Positions 19,903 to 29,085 are shown, counted from the first letter of the stretch. The stretch is 64,000 nt of DNA from Streptomyces endophytica (GCF_026153355.1 NZ_CP110636.1:6200001-6264000), one strand, 5' to 3'. Notes: generated by a model from the letters alone, not told the origin. Program-made: numbers and translations.

Positions 19903-20520
19903 ATGTACCACCTGACCGGCGTGACCACGCGCTGCCGGAGCGGCCGGGACGGGGTGACGGTGCGCGCCCGGCTGGCCCGGATCCGCACCGAGTCGATCGG
20001 GGTGGTCCGCGGAGGGGACGGCGGTCTCGTCCCGGGGCTCACCGCGTGGCAGAACGTGGCGAGCGCGCTGGTCCCGCTGCGGCTGCGCCCCGCCGACCGT
20101 CAGGAGCTCGCCGCGGATGCTCTGGCGGAGGTCGGTCTCGGAGCTCAACCCTGGGCATTTCCGGCCGAGTTGACGGATGGGGAGCGGCGGCGGGTGGCGC
20201 TGGCGCGGGCGCTGGTGAAGCGGCCGTCGGTGCTGCTGGCGGACGAGCCGACCGCCGGTCTGGACGCCCGGGAGCACACCGGGCTGGTGGAGCTGTTCGT
20301 ACGGCTGTGGGGCGAGCGGCGGGTCTGCTGCGTGGTGACCACCACGGACGCCGCGCTCGCCCGCCGGGCACCACGGCTGGCGACGCTCACCGCGGGCCGG
20401 GTGACCGTCCTCGACGGCCACCGGCGCACGGTTCCGGCCGTCCCTTCTGGTGGCTCTTCCGCACGGGCGGTAGAAGGGAGGGATGACCGTCGTGACGAGT
20501 ACATCCGGGGACAGCGGTGA
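19903..20520 (+). CDS. degenerate ABC-type ATPase lacking Walker A
   Basis: 205 residues from an ATG preceded by GGAGGAG. The C-terminal half is unmistakably ABC: LTDGERRRVALARAL signature, Walker B VLLADEPTAGLD, D-loop. The N-terminal half is short: it aligns directly from the first strand (LTGVTTRCR) to the segment before the helical domain (RIRTESIGVV, LVPGLTAWQNVA), with the Walker A loop and its surroundings missing and no Q-loop Gln. The H-loop His is replaced by Thr in VVTTTDAAL. No permease is adjacent. It overlaps the next gene by 38 bases. It is unlikely to hydrolyse ATP, and a regulatory role or a decayed paralogue are both possible. Confidence 0.75.
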   Translation: MYHLTGVTTRCRSGRDGVTVRARLARIRTESIGVVRGGDGGLVPGLTAWQNVASALVPLRLRPADRQELAADALAEVGLGAQPWAFPAELTDGERRRVALARALVKRPSVLLADEPTAGLDAREHTGLVELFVRLWGERRVCCVVTTTDAALARRAPRLATLTAGRVTVLDGHRRTVPAVPSGGSSARAVEGRDDRRDEYIRGQR

Positions 20521-21394
20521 GCAGGGGGACGGTGGGCGGATACCGCCGCGGCCGGCAGCTCCCGGCGTCGCGGAGATGATCCGCGCCAACCAGGCCAACT
20601 GGGACGCCCGCACCCCGGTCCATGTGGCCAGCGAGTTCTACGGGCTGGACGGTTCACGGACCGCCGAGCACTGGTTCGCGCCGTTCGAGTGGGCGGACCT
20701 GGGCGAGCTCGACGGGCGCGACGTGCTGCATCTGCAGTGCCACCTGGGCACCGAGACGGCCGCGTTCGCCGACCGGGGGGCGGCGCGCACGGTGGGCCTG
20801 GACTTCTCGGCCGCTGCGGTGCGGGAGGCCCGGCGGCTGGCCGATGAGGCGGGCCGGGACATGGAGTTCGTGCGGGCGGACGTGCACGACGCGGTGTCCG
20901 CGCTGGGCGGCCGCCGCTTCGATGTGGTCTACACGGGCAAGGGCGCGCTGTGCTACCTGCCGGACCTCGCCGCGTGGGCGGGGGTCGTCAGCGAACTGCT
21001 CCGGCCCGGTGGGACGTTCTACCTGGTGGAGTTCCACCCGCTGCTGGACGCCCTCGGCCCGACGCCGGCCCCGGAACGGCAGGACCTCCGGCTGCGCCAT
21101 GACTACCTGGGCGGCCGCGGCTCCGTCCGGAGCGATACGCCGCACACCTACACCGACGGGCCGCCGGTGCGCGGCGCCACCACCAGTTACGAGTGGCGGC
21201 ACGGCATCGGCGAGGTGATCACGGCCGTGACCGGTGCCGGCCTCTCCGTCCAACTGGTGCGGGAGACCGAGCTGTTGCCCTGGAAGCGGTTCGACGCCAT
21301 GGTGCCCACCGAGAACGGCTGGTGGCGGCTGCCGCCGTCGGAGCCGTTCATTCCGCTGCTGTACGCACTGCGGGCGGTCAAGCCGCACGACTAG
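20483..21394 (+). CDS. class I SAM-dependent methyltransferase
   Basis: 303 residues from an ATG preceded by AGAAGGGAGGG, a strong ribosome site. The SAM-binding motif I is the variant LHLQCHLGTETAAFADRGA, with motif II acidic residue in VGLDFS. WDARTPVHVASEFYG near the start and FTYLVEFHP-like FYLVEFHP are typical of a conserved actinomycete methyltransferase group. It overlaps the end of the ABC-like gene, suggesting one message. Substrate unknown. Confidence 0.85.
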   Translation: MTVVTSTSGDSGEQGDGGRIPPRPAAPGVAEMIRANQANWDARTPVHVASEFYGLDGSRTAEHWFAPFEWADLGELDGRDVLHLQCHLGTETAAFADRGAARTVGLDFSAAAVREARRLADEAGRDMEFVRADVHDAVSALGGRRFDVVYTGKGALCYLPDLAAWAGVVSELLRPGGTFYLVEFHPLLDALGPTPAPERQDLRLRHDYLGGRGSVRSDTPHTYTDGPPVRGATTSYEWRHGIGEVITAVTGAGLSVQLVRETELLPWKRFDAMVPTENGWWRLPPSEPFIPLLYALRAVKPHD

Positions 21395-21710
21395 CGGCGG
21401 CCACGGAGCCGAGCCCCTTTACCCCACATATGCACCTGCCGTCGTCACGGACACGCCGACGCACGCTCCGCCAATCGGGTTGCCTTGTGCCCCGTCCGTG
21501 GTCCCGCGTGCGGCCGCTCGCTTCAATGAGTGGTACCGACGGTGGGTGCCCATCCCCTGGCGGGGACCACGGACGGCTGCCTGCACGATGCAGTCCGCTG
21601 TGCTTCTTCAGGGCACCCCCGGCAGGAGAGCGCGATCGGCACAGGGTTCTGACTGTGCGGCGCGACGGCCCCACCTCCCAAGCGGAGCCTTCGAAAGGGG
21701 CTGTCCAAAC
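21395..21710. promoter_or_regulatory. 316-base leader region with 14-bp long-range inverted repeat
   Basis: The gap before the Ig-repeat gene holds a perfect 14-bp inverted repeat (21492-21505 and 21563-21576) separated by 57 bases, which could fold a long-range stem. It also holds the AAGGGG ribosome site just before 21711. Nothing else is clear in it, and no short reading frame with a ribosome site was convincing. Confidence 0.45.
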
Positions 21711-23432
21711 ATGGCGCTCATCCTCACTCTGACCCCGTCGACCGTCGCGGCGGGACAGACTTTCCAGGCCACGGTCACCGGTGCCGCACCGGGCGAAGCC
21801 ATCACCGTCACGTACGACGCGCAACCGCCGGTGACGGTCACCGCCGGCGGCACCGGTAGCGTGACCTTGACGCTCACGGCAACCACATCGGGGCTGGTGG
21901 TGGCCACCGGCCCGACAAGTGGAACCGGCGTGGCGACGCTCACCGTGACCACATCGAACTGTGTGGTCACCGTGACGTCCACACCTGCCAACCCGACCGC
22001 CGGCCAGCCCGTCACCGTCTCCGCCACCGTCACCTGCAACGGAGTCCCGGTCCCCGGGGCGTCGGTGGTCTTCACCTCGAACGGCGGCGTCGCCCTGGGG
22101 GTCGCCACCACCGACGCCTCCGGTCAGGCCAGCGTGACCAGCAGCGCGCTGCCGGCGGGCGTCAACGTCGTGACCGCCACCGTGGTCTCCGCCAACACCA
22201 CCTGTACCTGTGTCGGCGTCACCGGCACCGTGACCGTCAACGTCCAAGCGGCGACCAACTGCGTGGTCACCGTGACGTCCACCCCCGCCAACCCGACCGC
22301 CGGCCAGCCCGTCACCGTCACCGCCACCGTCACCTGCAACGGGGCCCCGGTCCCCGGCGCGGTGGTCACCTTCGTCTCCGGCGGCGGCAGCCTCAATCTG
22401 GGCGCCGCCACCACGAACGCCTCCGGCCAGGCCAGCGTGACCACCAGCGCGCTGCCGACCGGCGCCAACGTGGTCGTCGCCACCGTGGTCTCCGCCAGCA
22501 CCACCTGCACCTGCGTCGGCGTCACGGGCACCGCGACCGTCAATGTCACAGCGGCGACCAACTGCGTGGTCACCGTCTCCTCCACCCCCGTCAACCCGAC
22601 CGCCGGCCAGCCCGTCACCGTCACCGCCACCGTCACCTGCAACGGAGTCGCGGTCCCCGGCGCGGTCGTCACCTTCACCTCCGGCGGCGGCAGCCTCAAT
22701 CTGGGCGCCGCCACCACGAACGCCTCCGGCCAGGCCAGCGTCACCACCAGCGCATTGCCGGCCGGCGCCAACGTCGTCGTCGCCACCGTGGTCTCCGCCG
22801 AGACCACCTGCACCTGCGTCGGCGTCACCGGTACCGCGACCGTCAACGTCGCAGCGGCGCCCACCTGCGTGGTCACGGTGTCCTCGACGCCGGCCAACCC
22901 GACCGCCGGCCAGCCCGTCACCGTCACCGCCACCGTCACCTGCAACGGGGCCCCGGTCCCGGGCGCGATGGTGCTCTTCTCCACCTCCAGCGGCGCCCTG
23001 GGGGTCGGCACCACCAATGCCGCCGGACAGGCCAGCGTGACCACCAGTGCGCTGCCGGCCGGCGTCAACGTCGTCACGGCCACGGTGATCTCCTCTTCAG
23101 GCGCCTGCACCTGCACCGGTGTCTCCGGCACCGTGACGGTGAACGTCGGCGTGGGAACCCCCGTGCTGACCGCGAAGCCGGCCTGCTACCTGCTGAACTT
23201 CCCGCCGGTGCCCTGGGCGTTCGCCCACGCCACGTTCAGTGTGAGCGGTGCCACGCCCGGTTCGACGGTGACCTTCTCCGTGCTGGGAGGCACGGTGTGC
23301 ACGGCCGTGGCCGACGCAAGCGGCAACGCCACCTGCACCGGCAACCTCAGCGTCACGCAGGTGCTGGCCTCCACCTACACCGCGACCAGCGGCGGGGTGA
23401 CGGTCACCGGCAGCCTGAAGGCCTGCACCTGA
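21711..23432 (+). CDS. multi-domain bacterial Ig-like repeat protein without signal peptide
   Basis: 573 residues, nearly all beta-strand sequence rich in Thr, Val and Ala. Domain 1 (1-83) is a cysteine-free Ig-like fold. Then come four tandem units of 100-101 residues (about 84-482), each starting CVVTV-STPANPTAGQPVTV and resembling Big_1/invasin-type domains. A different C-terminal domain of about 90 residues closes the protein. Each repeat has four Cys at fixed places (CVV, TCNG and TCTC, the last absent in form only in repeat 4). The start MALILTLTPSTVAAGQ gives no Sec, Tat or lipobox signal, no anchor motif is present, and no upstream in-frame signal exists. The protein looks extracellular or surface-associated, but its export route is unexplained. 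Confidence 0.82.
   Translation: MALILTLTPSTVAAGQTFQATVTGAAPGEAITVTYDAQPPVTVTAGGTGSVTLTLTATTSGLVVATGPTSGTGVATLTVTTSNCVVTVTSTPANPTAGQPVTVSATVTCNGVPVPGASVVFTSNGGVALGVATTDASGQASVTSSALPAGVNVVTATVVSANTTCTCVGVTGTVTVNVQAATNCVVTVTSTPANPTAGQPVTVTATVTCNGAPVPGAVVTFVSGGGSLNLGAATTNASGQASVTTSALPTGANVVVATVVSASTTCTCVGVTGTATVNVTAATNCVVTVSSTPVNPTAGQPVTVTATVTCNGVAVPGAVVTFTSGGGSLNLGAATTNASGQASVTTSALPAGANVVVATVVSAETTCTCVGVTGTATVNVAAAPTCVVTVSSTPANPTAGQPVTVTATVTCNGAPVPGAMVLFSTSSGALGVGTTNAAGQASVTTSALPAGVNVVTATVISSSGACTCTGVSGTVTVNVGVGTPVLTAKPACYLLNFPPVPWAFAHATFSVSGATPGSTVTFSVLGGTVCTAVADASGNATCTGNLSVTQVLASTYTATSGGVTVTGSLKACT
21960..23165 (+). repeat. four tandem ~300-bp coding repeats
   Basis: Near-identical units begin at 21960, 22260, 22563 and 22866 (periods 300, 303, 303 bases). 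Long stretches are identical between units, including the AACCCGACCGCCGGCCAGCC block. Such DNA-level identity means recent duplication or ongoing recombination, so copy number may vary among strains. Confidence 0.88.
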
Positions 23433-23526
23433 TGCCCCTCACCGGCTCCCGTACGGCAGCGCCGGGAACGCGCCGCGCACCGAACCATCGGGGCCGGCCA
23501 GTGAATTGACGAGCGACCGCACACCA

Positions 23527-23563
23527 CAGCCGTCCCCCGTAACGCAACTACGGGGGACGGCTG
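23527..23563 (+). terminator. rho-independent-like terminator after Ig-repeat gene
   Basis: A perfect 15-bp stem (23527-23541 with 23549-23563) with the seven-base loop ACGCAAC, followed by CTTGCCC. It lies 95 bases after the Ig-repeat stop and between convergent genes, so it may serve both. Confidence 0.8.
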
Positions 23564-23608
23564 CTTGCCCTCAGGATAGGGGCGCGAGGTACGTGCTGAC
23601 CGCCGTTC

Positions 23609-24148
23609 TCAGTCCGTCCGCCGCCGGTACACCGTGCGCAGCAGCTGCCGCTTGGCCGGGCCGGTGACCCGCCACTCCAGGTGCCATTCGTCCGGTGAGC
23701 GGACCGTGAAGGTCCCCTCGTAGCGGTCCTCGGCGCAGGGGTGGACGGGGGTCCAGCGGCCGGTGGTGAGGTCGAGGTCGTGGAAGGGCCGGCCGTCGGC
23801 GAAGTCGATCTCGGCGCCGCCGTCGGGGCGGGGCCGCAGGCGGAGCGTCCGGCTCGCCGGGTAGGCCGTGCCGTCCCAGGTCAGCTCGCCCTCCTCGACG
23901 TGCAGCAGCGCGCCGCCGGCCGGGTCGGGCCGGAAGTCGGCGGTGCCGTGGAAGCGGCCCTCGGTGCCGGTCCGCAGGTCGTGCACGGTGCGCTCGATGC
24001 TCCAGCGTCCCAACAGGTACCCGGCGACATCGGGGATCGGGTGCAGCGGACCCTGGTGCGGTGCCGCCACGTGCGGGTCCTCGTGCGGGCCCTCCTCGTG
24101 CGGGTCCGGAGCCTGCCGCTCCGCGTCTGCTGGCTGCGCGCTGGACAT
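23609..24148 (-). CDS. DUF6314-like protein
   Basis: 179 residues. After a variable acidic, His-rich N-terminus (1-38) comes GYLLGRWSIERTVHDL and a run of beta strands (FHGTADFRPD, LLHVEEGEL, WDGTAYPASRTLRL, FTVRSPDEWHLEWRVTGPAK) typical of a lipocalin/FABP-like barrel annotated DUF6314. No enzymatic residues can be named. It is divergent from the aldehyde dehydrogenase operon with about 230 bases between starts. Confidence 0.68.
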   Translation of the reverse strand: MSSAQPADAERQAPDPHEEGPHEDPHVAAPHQGPLHPIPDVAGYLLGRWSIERTVHDLRTGTEGRFHGTADFRPDPAGGALLHVEEGELTWDGTAYPASRTLRLRPRPDGGAEIDFADGRPFHDLDLTTGRWTPVHPCAEDRYEGTFTVRSPDEWHLEWRVTGPAKRQLLRTVYRRRTD

Positions 24149-24379
24149 GCCCCCATTCTCCCGTCCGCCCGCCCCGTCACCCCATCGGCCCCACCCGGGG
24201 CCCCGCCGCTCTCCGCCGGCCCTCCGTACCGTGCGGACCCATGGTGGCGGTCTTACGCTCGGTGCAGTGATCGTCACGGAGGTGCGCACGGCGGCCGGAC
24301 GGTGGCCGGGCGCCCCCGGACCGTCCGCCGTGCCCCGCGCTGCCGCCCCGTGAGCGCCCGGAGAACGAAAGGCACCACC

Positions 24380-25849
24380 ATGCCGGAGCTGTTCATCGGT
24401 GGTCAGTGGACCGCAGCGGCCGACGGGCAGGTGCGGGAGATCCGCTGTCCGGCGGACGGCACGCTGGTCGCGACCGTCGACGAGGGCGGGCCGAAGGACG
24501 TCGCGGCGGCGATCAGCGCGGCCCGCACCGCCTTCGACGACGGCCCCTGGCCGCGCACACCGGCGGCCGAGCGCGGCCGGCTGGTGCTGCGCGTCGCCGA
24601 GCTGCTGCTGCGCGACAAGGACGCGCTGGCCAGGGCGGAATCGCTGGACACCGGCAAGCGGCTGGTGGAGAGCGAGTACGACATGGACGACATCGCCAAC
24701 TGCTTCCGCTACTTCGGCAACCTCGCCGCGGCCGGCGGCACGGACCGGGTGGTGGACACCGGGATGGCGGAGACCGACAGCACGGTGCGGCACGAGCCGG
24801 TCGGGGTGTGCGCGCTGATCACCCCGTGGAACTATCCGCTGCTGCAGACCGCGTGGAAGGTCGCGCCCGCACTGGCCGCCGGCAACACCTTCGTGCTCAA
24901 GCCCAGCGAGCTCACCCCGCACACCGCCGTCCACCTGATGCGGCTGCTGGACGAGGCCGGGCTGCCGGCCGGTGCCGGCAACCTGGTGCTGGGCACCGGC
25001 CCGGTGGTGGGCGCACCGCTGACCGAGGATCCGCGGGTGGACATGGTGTCGTTCACCGGGGGCCTGCTCACCGGGCGGCGGATCATGGCCGCGGCGGCGC
25101 CGACGGTGAAGAAGATCGCGCTGGAGCTGGGCGGGAAGAACCCGAACATCGTCTTCGCGGACGCGGACTTCGACACCGCGGTCGACTACGCCCTGACGGC
25201 GGTCTTCCTCCACTCGGGACAGGTCTGCTCGGCGGGCGCCCGGCTGCTGGTCCAGGAAACCCTGCACGACGCGTTCGTGGACGAGCTGGTCTCGCGCGCC
25301 CAGCGGATCCGGCTGGGCGGGCCGTTCGACGAGCACGCCCGCACCGGCCCGCTGATCTCGGCCCAGCACCGGGCCAAGGTCGAGGCGTATGTGGCGGCCG
25401 GGCTCGACGAGGGAGCGGTGCTGCTCTGCGGCGGCTCGGCGCCGGACGACCCGTCGCTGTCCAACGGCTACTACTACCTGCCGACGGTGCTGGACGAGTG
25501 CACGCCGGACATGTCCGTGATCCGCGACGAGTCGTTCGGCCCGGTGCTGACCGTCGAGCGGTTCCGCGACGAGGACGAGGCCGTCTCGCTCGCCAACGAC
25601 ACGGTCTACGGCCTGGCCGGGGCGGTGTGGACGCAGGACGCCGAGCGCGCGCACCGGGTCGCCGCGCGGCTGCGGGCCGGGACGGTCTGGATCAACGACT
25701 TCCACCCGTACGTGCCGCAGGCCGAGTGGGGCGGGATGAAGCAGTCCGGTGTGGGCCGGGAGCTGGGGCCGGCGGGGCTGGCGGAGTACCAGGAGGCCAA
25801 GCACGTCTGGCGCAATACCGCGCCACGGCCGCAGAGGTGGTTCGAATGA
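24380..25849 (+). CDS. betB: aldehyde dehydrogenase, probable betaine aldehyde dehydrogenase
   Basis: 489 residues, an NAD(P)-dependent aldehyde dehydrogenase. Motifs are the PWNYPLLQTAWK cofactor region, LELGGKNPNIVF with general base Glu249, and SGQVCSAGAR with nucleophile Cys283. The C-terminal GGMKQSGVGRELG is complete. In this operon, with a permease and a GMC-type dehydrogenase, the likely job is oxidising betaine aldehyde to glycine betaine, the second step of osmoprotectant synthesis from choline. The stop overlaps the permease start by four bases. A polyamine or aminobutyraldehyde substrate cannot be excluded by sequence alone. Confidence 0.85.
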   Translation: MPELFIGGQWTAAADGQVREIRCPADGTLVATVDEGGPKDVAAAISAARTAFDDGPWPRTPAAERGRLVLRVAELLLRDKDALARAESLDTGKRLVESEYDMDDIANCFRYFGNLAAAGGTDRVVDTGMAETDSTVRHEPVGVCALITPWNYPLLQTAWKVAPALAAGNTFVLKPSELTPHTAVHLMRLLDEAGLPAGAGNLVLGTGPVVGAPLTEDPRVDMVSFTGGLLTGRRIMAAAAPTVKKIALELGGKNPNIVFADADFDTAVDYALTAVFLHSGQVCSAGARLLVQETLHDAFVDELVSRAQRIRLGGPFDEHARTGPLISAQHRAKVEAYVAAGLDEGAVLLCGGSAPDDPSLSNGYYYLPTVLDECTPDMSVIRDESFGPVLTVERFRDEDEAVSLANDTVYGLAGAVWTQDAERAHRVAARLRAGTVWINDFHPYVPQAEWGGMKQSGVGRELGPAGLAEYQEAKHVWRNTAPRPQRWFE

Positions 25850-27465
25850 CCGGCCCCGGCCCGTCCCGCCCGGAACCCGGGAACGACCCCGCCCACGGGA
25901 CCGACCCCGCGCACGGGGACGACCACGAGCACGACGACGCCTCGCTCGCCGAGCTCGGCTACAAGCCGGAACTCAAGCGCACGCTGGGCAACTTCCACAC
26001 CTTCGCCGCCGGGATCAGCTACATCTCCATCCTGACCGGCACCTTCCAGCTGTTCTACTTCGGTATCGCGCACGGCGGACCGGCCTACTGGTGGTCCTGG
26101 CCGATGGTGTTCGTCGGCCAGCTGATGGTCGCGCTGTGCTTCTGCGAGCTGGCCGCCCGGTATCCGGTGGCCGGTTCGATCTACAACTGGTCCAAGAAGC
26201 TGGGCGGTCCGCACATCGGCTGGCTCGGCGGCTGGCTGATGCTGACCGCGTCGATGGTGTCGCTGTCCGCGGTGGCACTGGCCTACCAGGTCACGCTGCC
26301 GCAGATCTCCTCGTGGTTCCAGTTCATCGGCGACGGCACCGGGAAGTCCGCGGCCGCCAACGCCGTCCTGCTCGGCACCGTCCTGGTCGCCTTCACCACC
26401 CTGGTCAACGCCTTCGGCGTGAAGCTGATGGCCCGGATCAACTCCGCGGGGGTGGCGATCGAGCTGATCGCCGCGATCGTCCTGGTGCTGCTGCTCGCCG
26501 CGCACGTCACCCGCGGCCCGAGCGCGGTCACCGACACCTTCGGCCTCGGCCAGGGAGAGACCCTCGGCTACTTCGGCGCGTTCCTCACCGCGTCGCTGGC
26601 CTCGGCGTACGTCATGTACGGCTTCGACACCGCCTCGTCGCTCGGCGAGGAGTCCAAGGACCCCGGCCGCAACGCCCCGCGCGCGATCCTGCGGGCCCTG
26701 ATCGCGTCCTTCGTGATCGGCGGGCTGATCCTGCTCTTCGCCCTGCTGTCGGTACCGGACCTGCACGCCAAGGAGCTGTCGGTGGACGGCCTCCAGTACG
26801 TCGTGCTGGCCACCCTCGGTTCGACGATCGGGCAGATCGTGCTGTGGTGCGTGGTCATCGCGATCACGGTGTGCGAGCTGGCGGTGCACACCGCGGGCAT
26901 CCGGCTGGCGTTCGCCATGGCCCGGGACAACAACCTGCCGGCCGCCTCGCTGCTGGCCAAGGTCAGCCCGCGGTTCCAGACGCCGGTGCTGCCCGCGATC
27001 ATCATCGGGCTGGTGGCGGTCGGCATCCTGTTCCTCAATGTCAACCAGCCGCAGATCTTCTCGGTGATCACCAGCATCGCGATCATCATGATCTACCTGG
27101 CGTACCTGGCCGTGACGCTGCCGATGCTGGTGCAGCGGCTGCGCGGCAACTGGACGCCGCTCAAGGGCAAGTTCTCCCTGGGCAGATTCGGGCTCCCGGT
27201 CAACGTCCTGGCGGTGCTGTGGGGCGCGGGCATGTCCCTCAACCTCGCCTGGCCGCGCGCCGCGGTCTACAACGCGACCGGCCCGCAGCACTGGTACCTG
27301 CGCTGGGGCGCGTTCCTGTTCATCGGCGTCGTCGCGCTCGGCGGCTTCGCCTACTACTGGTTCGTCCAGCGCAAGAAGACCGGTGTGCTGGCCATGCACG
27401 CCGCCGAGCTCCCCGACGACACCCTGCCGGGCGGCCCGGGCACCCCTCCCTCCCCCTCCCCCTGA
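25846..27465 (+). CDS. APC-superfamily permease (probable choline/amine uptake)
   Basis: 539 residues with a hydrophilic His/Asp-rich N-terminus (1-35), then twelve predicted membrane helices beginning at FAAGISYISILTGTF. It has the APC hallmarks AARYPVAGSIYNW and YGFDTASSLGEESKDPGRNAP in the eighth-helix region. It sits between and overlaps or abuts the aldehyde and GMC dehydrogenase genes, so uptake of the shared substrate, most likely choline or a related amine, is inferred. Family members also carry GABA, ethanolamine or polyamines. Confidence 0.83.
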   Translation: MTGPGPSRPEPGNDPAHGTDPAHGDDHEHDDASLAELGYKPELKRTLGNFHTFAAGISYISILTGTFQLFYFGIAHGGPAYWWSWPMVFVGQLMVALCFCELAARYPVAGSIYNWSKKLGGPHIGWLGGWLMLTASMVSLSAVALAYQVTLPQISSWFQFIGDGTGKSAAANAVLLGTVLVAFTTLVNAFGVKLMARINSAGVAIELIAAIVLVLLLAAHVTRGPSAVTDTFGLGQGETLGYFGAFLTASLASAYVMYGFDTASSLGEESKDPGRNAPRAILRALIASFVIGGLILLFALLSVPDLHAKELSVDGLQYVVLATLGSTIGQIVLWCVVIAITVCELAVHTAGIRLAFAMARDNNLPAASLLAKVSPRFQTPVLPAIIIGLVAVGILFLNVNQPQIFSVITSIAIIMIYLAYLAVTLPMLVQRLRGNWTPLKGKFSLGRFGLPVNVLAVLWGAGMSLNLAWPRAAVYNATGPQHWYLRWGAFLFIGVVALGGFAYYWFVQRKKTGVLAMHAAELPDDTLPGGPGTPPSPSP

Positions 27466-27479
27466 CTGGAGACGGCCCG

Positions 27480-29042
27480 ATGTCCCAAGAGATCGCTGCG
27501 GACGAGTTCGACTACGTCGTGGTCGGTGGCGGCACGGCCGGCGCGGTCGTGGCGGCACGGCTCAGCGAGGACCCGGCGGTCACCGTGTGCCTGCTGGAGG
27601 CCGGCCCGAGCGACGTGGACGACGACAACATCCTGCGGCTGGACCGCTGGATGGGCCTGCTGGAATCCGGATACGACTGGGACTATCCGGTCGAGCCGCA
27701 GGAGAACGGCAACAGCTTCATGCGGCACGCCCGCGCCAAGGTGCTGGGCGGCTGCTCCTCGCACAACTCCTGCATCGCCTTCTGGGCGCCCGCCGAGGAC
27801 CTCGACGAGTGGGCCGCGCTGGGCTGCACGGGCTGGCACTCCCTGGACACCTTCCCGCTCTACACGCGCCTGGAGAGCAATGACGCGCCCGGTGACCACC
27901 ACGGCCGCACCGGCCCGGTCACCCTGCGCACCGTCCCGCCGCACGACCCCTGCGGGGTGGCCCTGCTGGAGGCGTGCGCGGCGTCCGGGATCCCCACCAC
28001 CCCGTTCAACACCGGCCGGACCGTCGTCCGCGGCGCCAACTGGTTCCAGATCAACTGCCGCCCCGACGGCACCCGTTCCTCGTCCTCGGTGTCCTACCTC
28101 CACCCCGTCATGGGCACCCGCCGCAATCTGGACGTCCGCACCGGCCTCCAGGCCAAGCGGCTGACCTTCGACCCGGACCGGCGGTGCACCGGTGTGGACT
28201 ACCTGGCCCCGGACCTGATCCGCACCCACGGCGTACGCGCCCGCCGCGAGGTCATCGTCTCCTGCGGCGCCATCGACACCCCGAAGCTGCTGATGCTCTC
28301 CGGCATCGGCCCGGCCGACCACCTCCGCGACGTCGGCGTGGACGTGCTGCTCGACTCCCCCGGTGTCGGCGCGAACCTCCAGGACCATCCGGAGGGCGTG
28401 ATCATGTGGGAGGCCAAGCAGCCGATGGTCACCTCGTCGACGCAGTGGTGGGAGATCGGCATCTTCGCCGACACCGAGCCGGGCCTGGACCGCCCGGACC
28501 TGATGTTCCACTACGGCTCGGTGCCGTTCGACCTGAACACCTACCGCCGCGGCTACCCCACCTCGGAGAACGCCTTCTGCCTCACCCCGAACGTCACCCG
28601 CGCCCGCTCCCTGGGCACCGTGCGCCTGCGCACCCGGGACTTCCGCGACAAGCCGAGGGTCGATCCGCGCTACTTCACCCACGAGCACGACGTCCGGGTG
28701 ATGCTGCACGGCCTGCGGCTGGCCCGCGAGATCGTCGCCCAGGCCCCGATGGCCGACTGGGCGGGCCCGGAACTCGCGCCGGGCCCCTCCGCCCGGTCCG
28801 ACGACGAGCTGCTGGACTACGTCCGCGCCACCCACAACACCGTCTACCACCCCGCCTGCACGGTCCGCATGGGCGCCGCCGACGACCCGGCCGCCCCGCT
28901 CGACCCGGAACTGCGGGTCAAGGGCGTCAGCGGTCTGCGGGTGGCCGACGGCTCCGCGATGCCGTTCCTGCCGGCCGTGAACCCGTGCATCACCACGATG
29001 ATGATCGGCGAGAAGTGCGCCGACATGGTCCGCGCCACATGA
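27480..29042 (+). CDS. betA: GMC oxidoreductase, probable choline dehydrogenase
   Basis: 520 residues, an FAD flavoprotein. The N-terminal dinucleotide site is VVGGGTAGAVVAARL, then LLEAGP, the GGCSSHN flavin-attachment region, and a C-terminal substrate domain with the catalytic pair His457 (in VYHPACT) and Asn501 (in VNPCITT). It would oxidise choline to betaine aldehyde, feeding the upstream dehydrogenase. It follows the permease by 14 bases with GGAG as ribosome site. The 3' end faces a TPP riboswitch on the opposite strand. Confidence 0.85.
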   Translation: MSQEIAADEFDYVVVGGGTAGAVVAARLSEDPAVTVCLLEAGPSDVDDDNILRLDRWMGLLESGYDWDYPVEPQENGNSFMRHARAKVLGGCSSHNSCIAFWAPAEDLDEWAALGCTGWHSLDTFPLYTRLESNDAPGDHHGRTGPVTLRTVPPHDPCGVALLEACAASGIPTTPFNTGRTVVRGANWFQINCRPDGTRSSSSVSYLHPVMGTRRNLDVRTGLQAKRLTFDPDRRCTGVDYLAPDLIRTHGVRARREVIVSCGAIDTPKLLMLSGIGPADHLRDVGVDVLLDSPGVGANLQDHPEGVIMWEAKQPMVTSSTQWWEIGIFADTEPGLDRPDLMFHYGSVPFDLNTYRRGYPTSENAFCLTPNVTRARSLGTVRLRTRDFRDKPRVDPRYFTHEHDVRVMLHGLRLAREIVAQAPMADWAGPELAPGPSARSDDELLDYVRATHNTVYHPACTVRMGAADDPAAPLDPELRVKGVSGLRVADGSAMPFLPAVNPCITTMMIGEKCADMVRAT

Positions 29043-29085
29043 CCCCCGTGCCCGCCGGTGCCACCCCTCGCGAGCACATCAAAGA

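Noticed and set aside
28844..29077. A 77-codon minus-strand frame just after the TPP riboswitch
   Set aside because: It would be the only candidate riboswitch target, but it is antisense to the GMC dehydrogenase end, has no family match and starts without a ribosome site.
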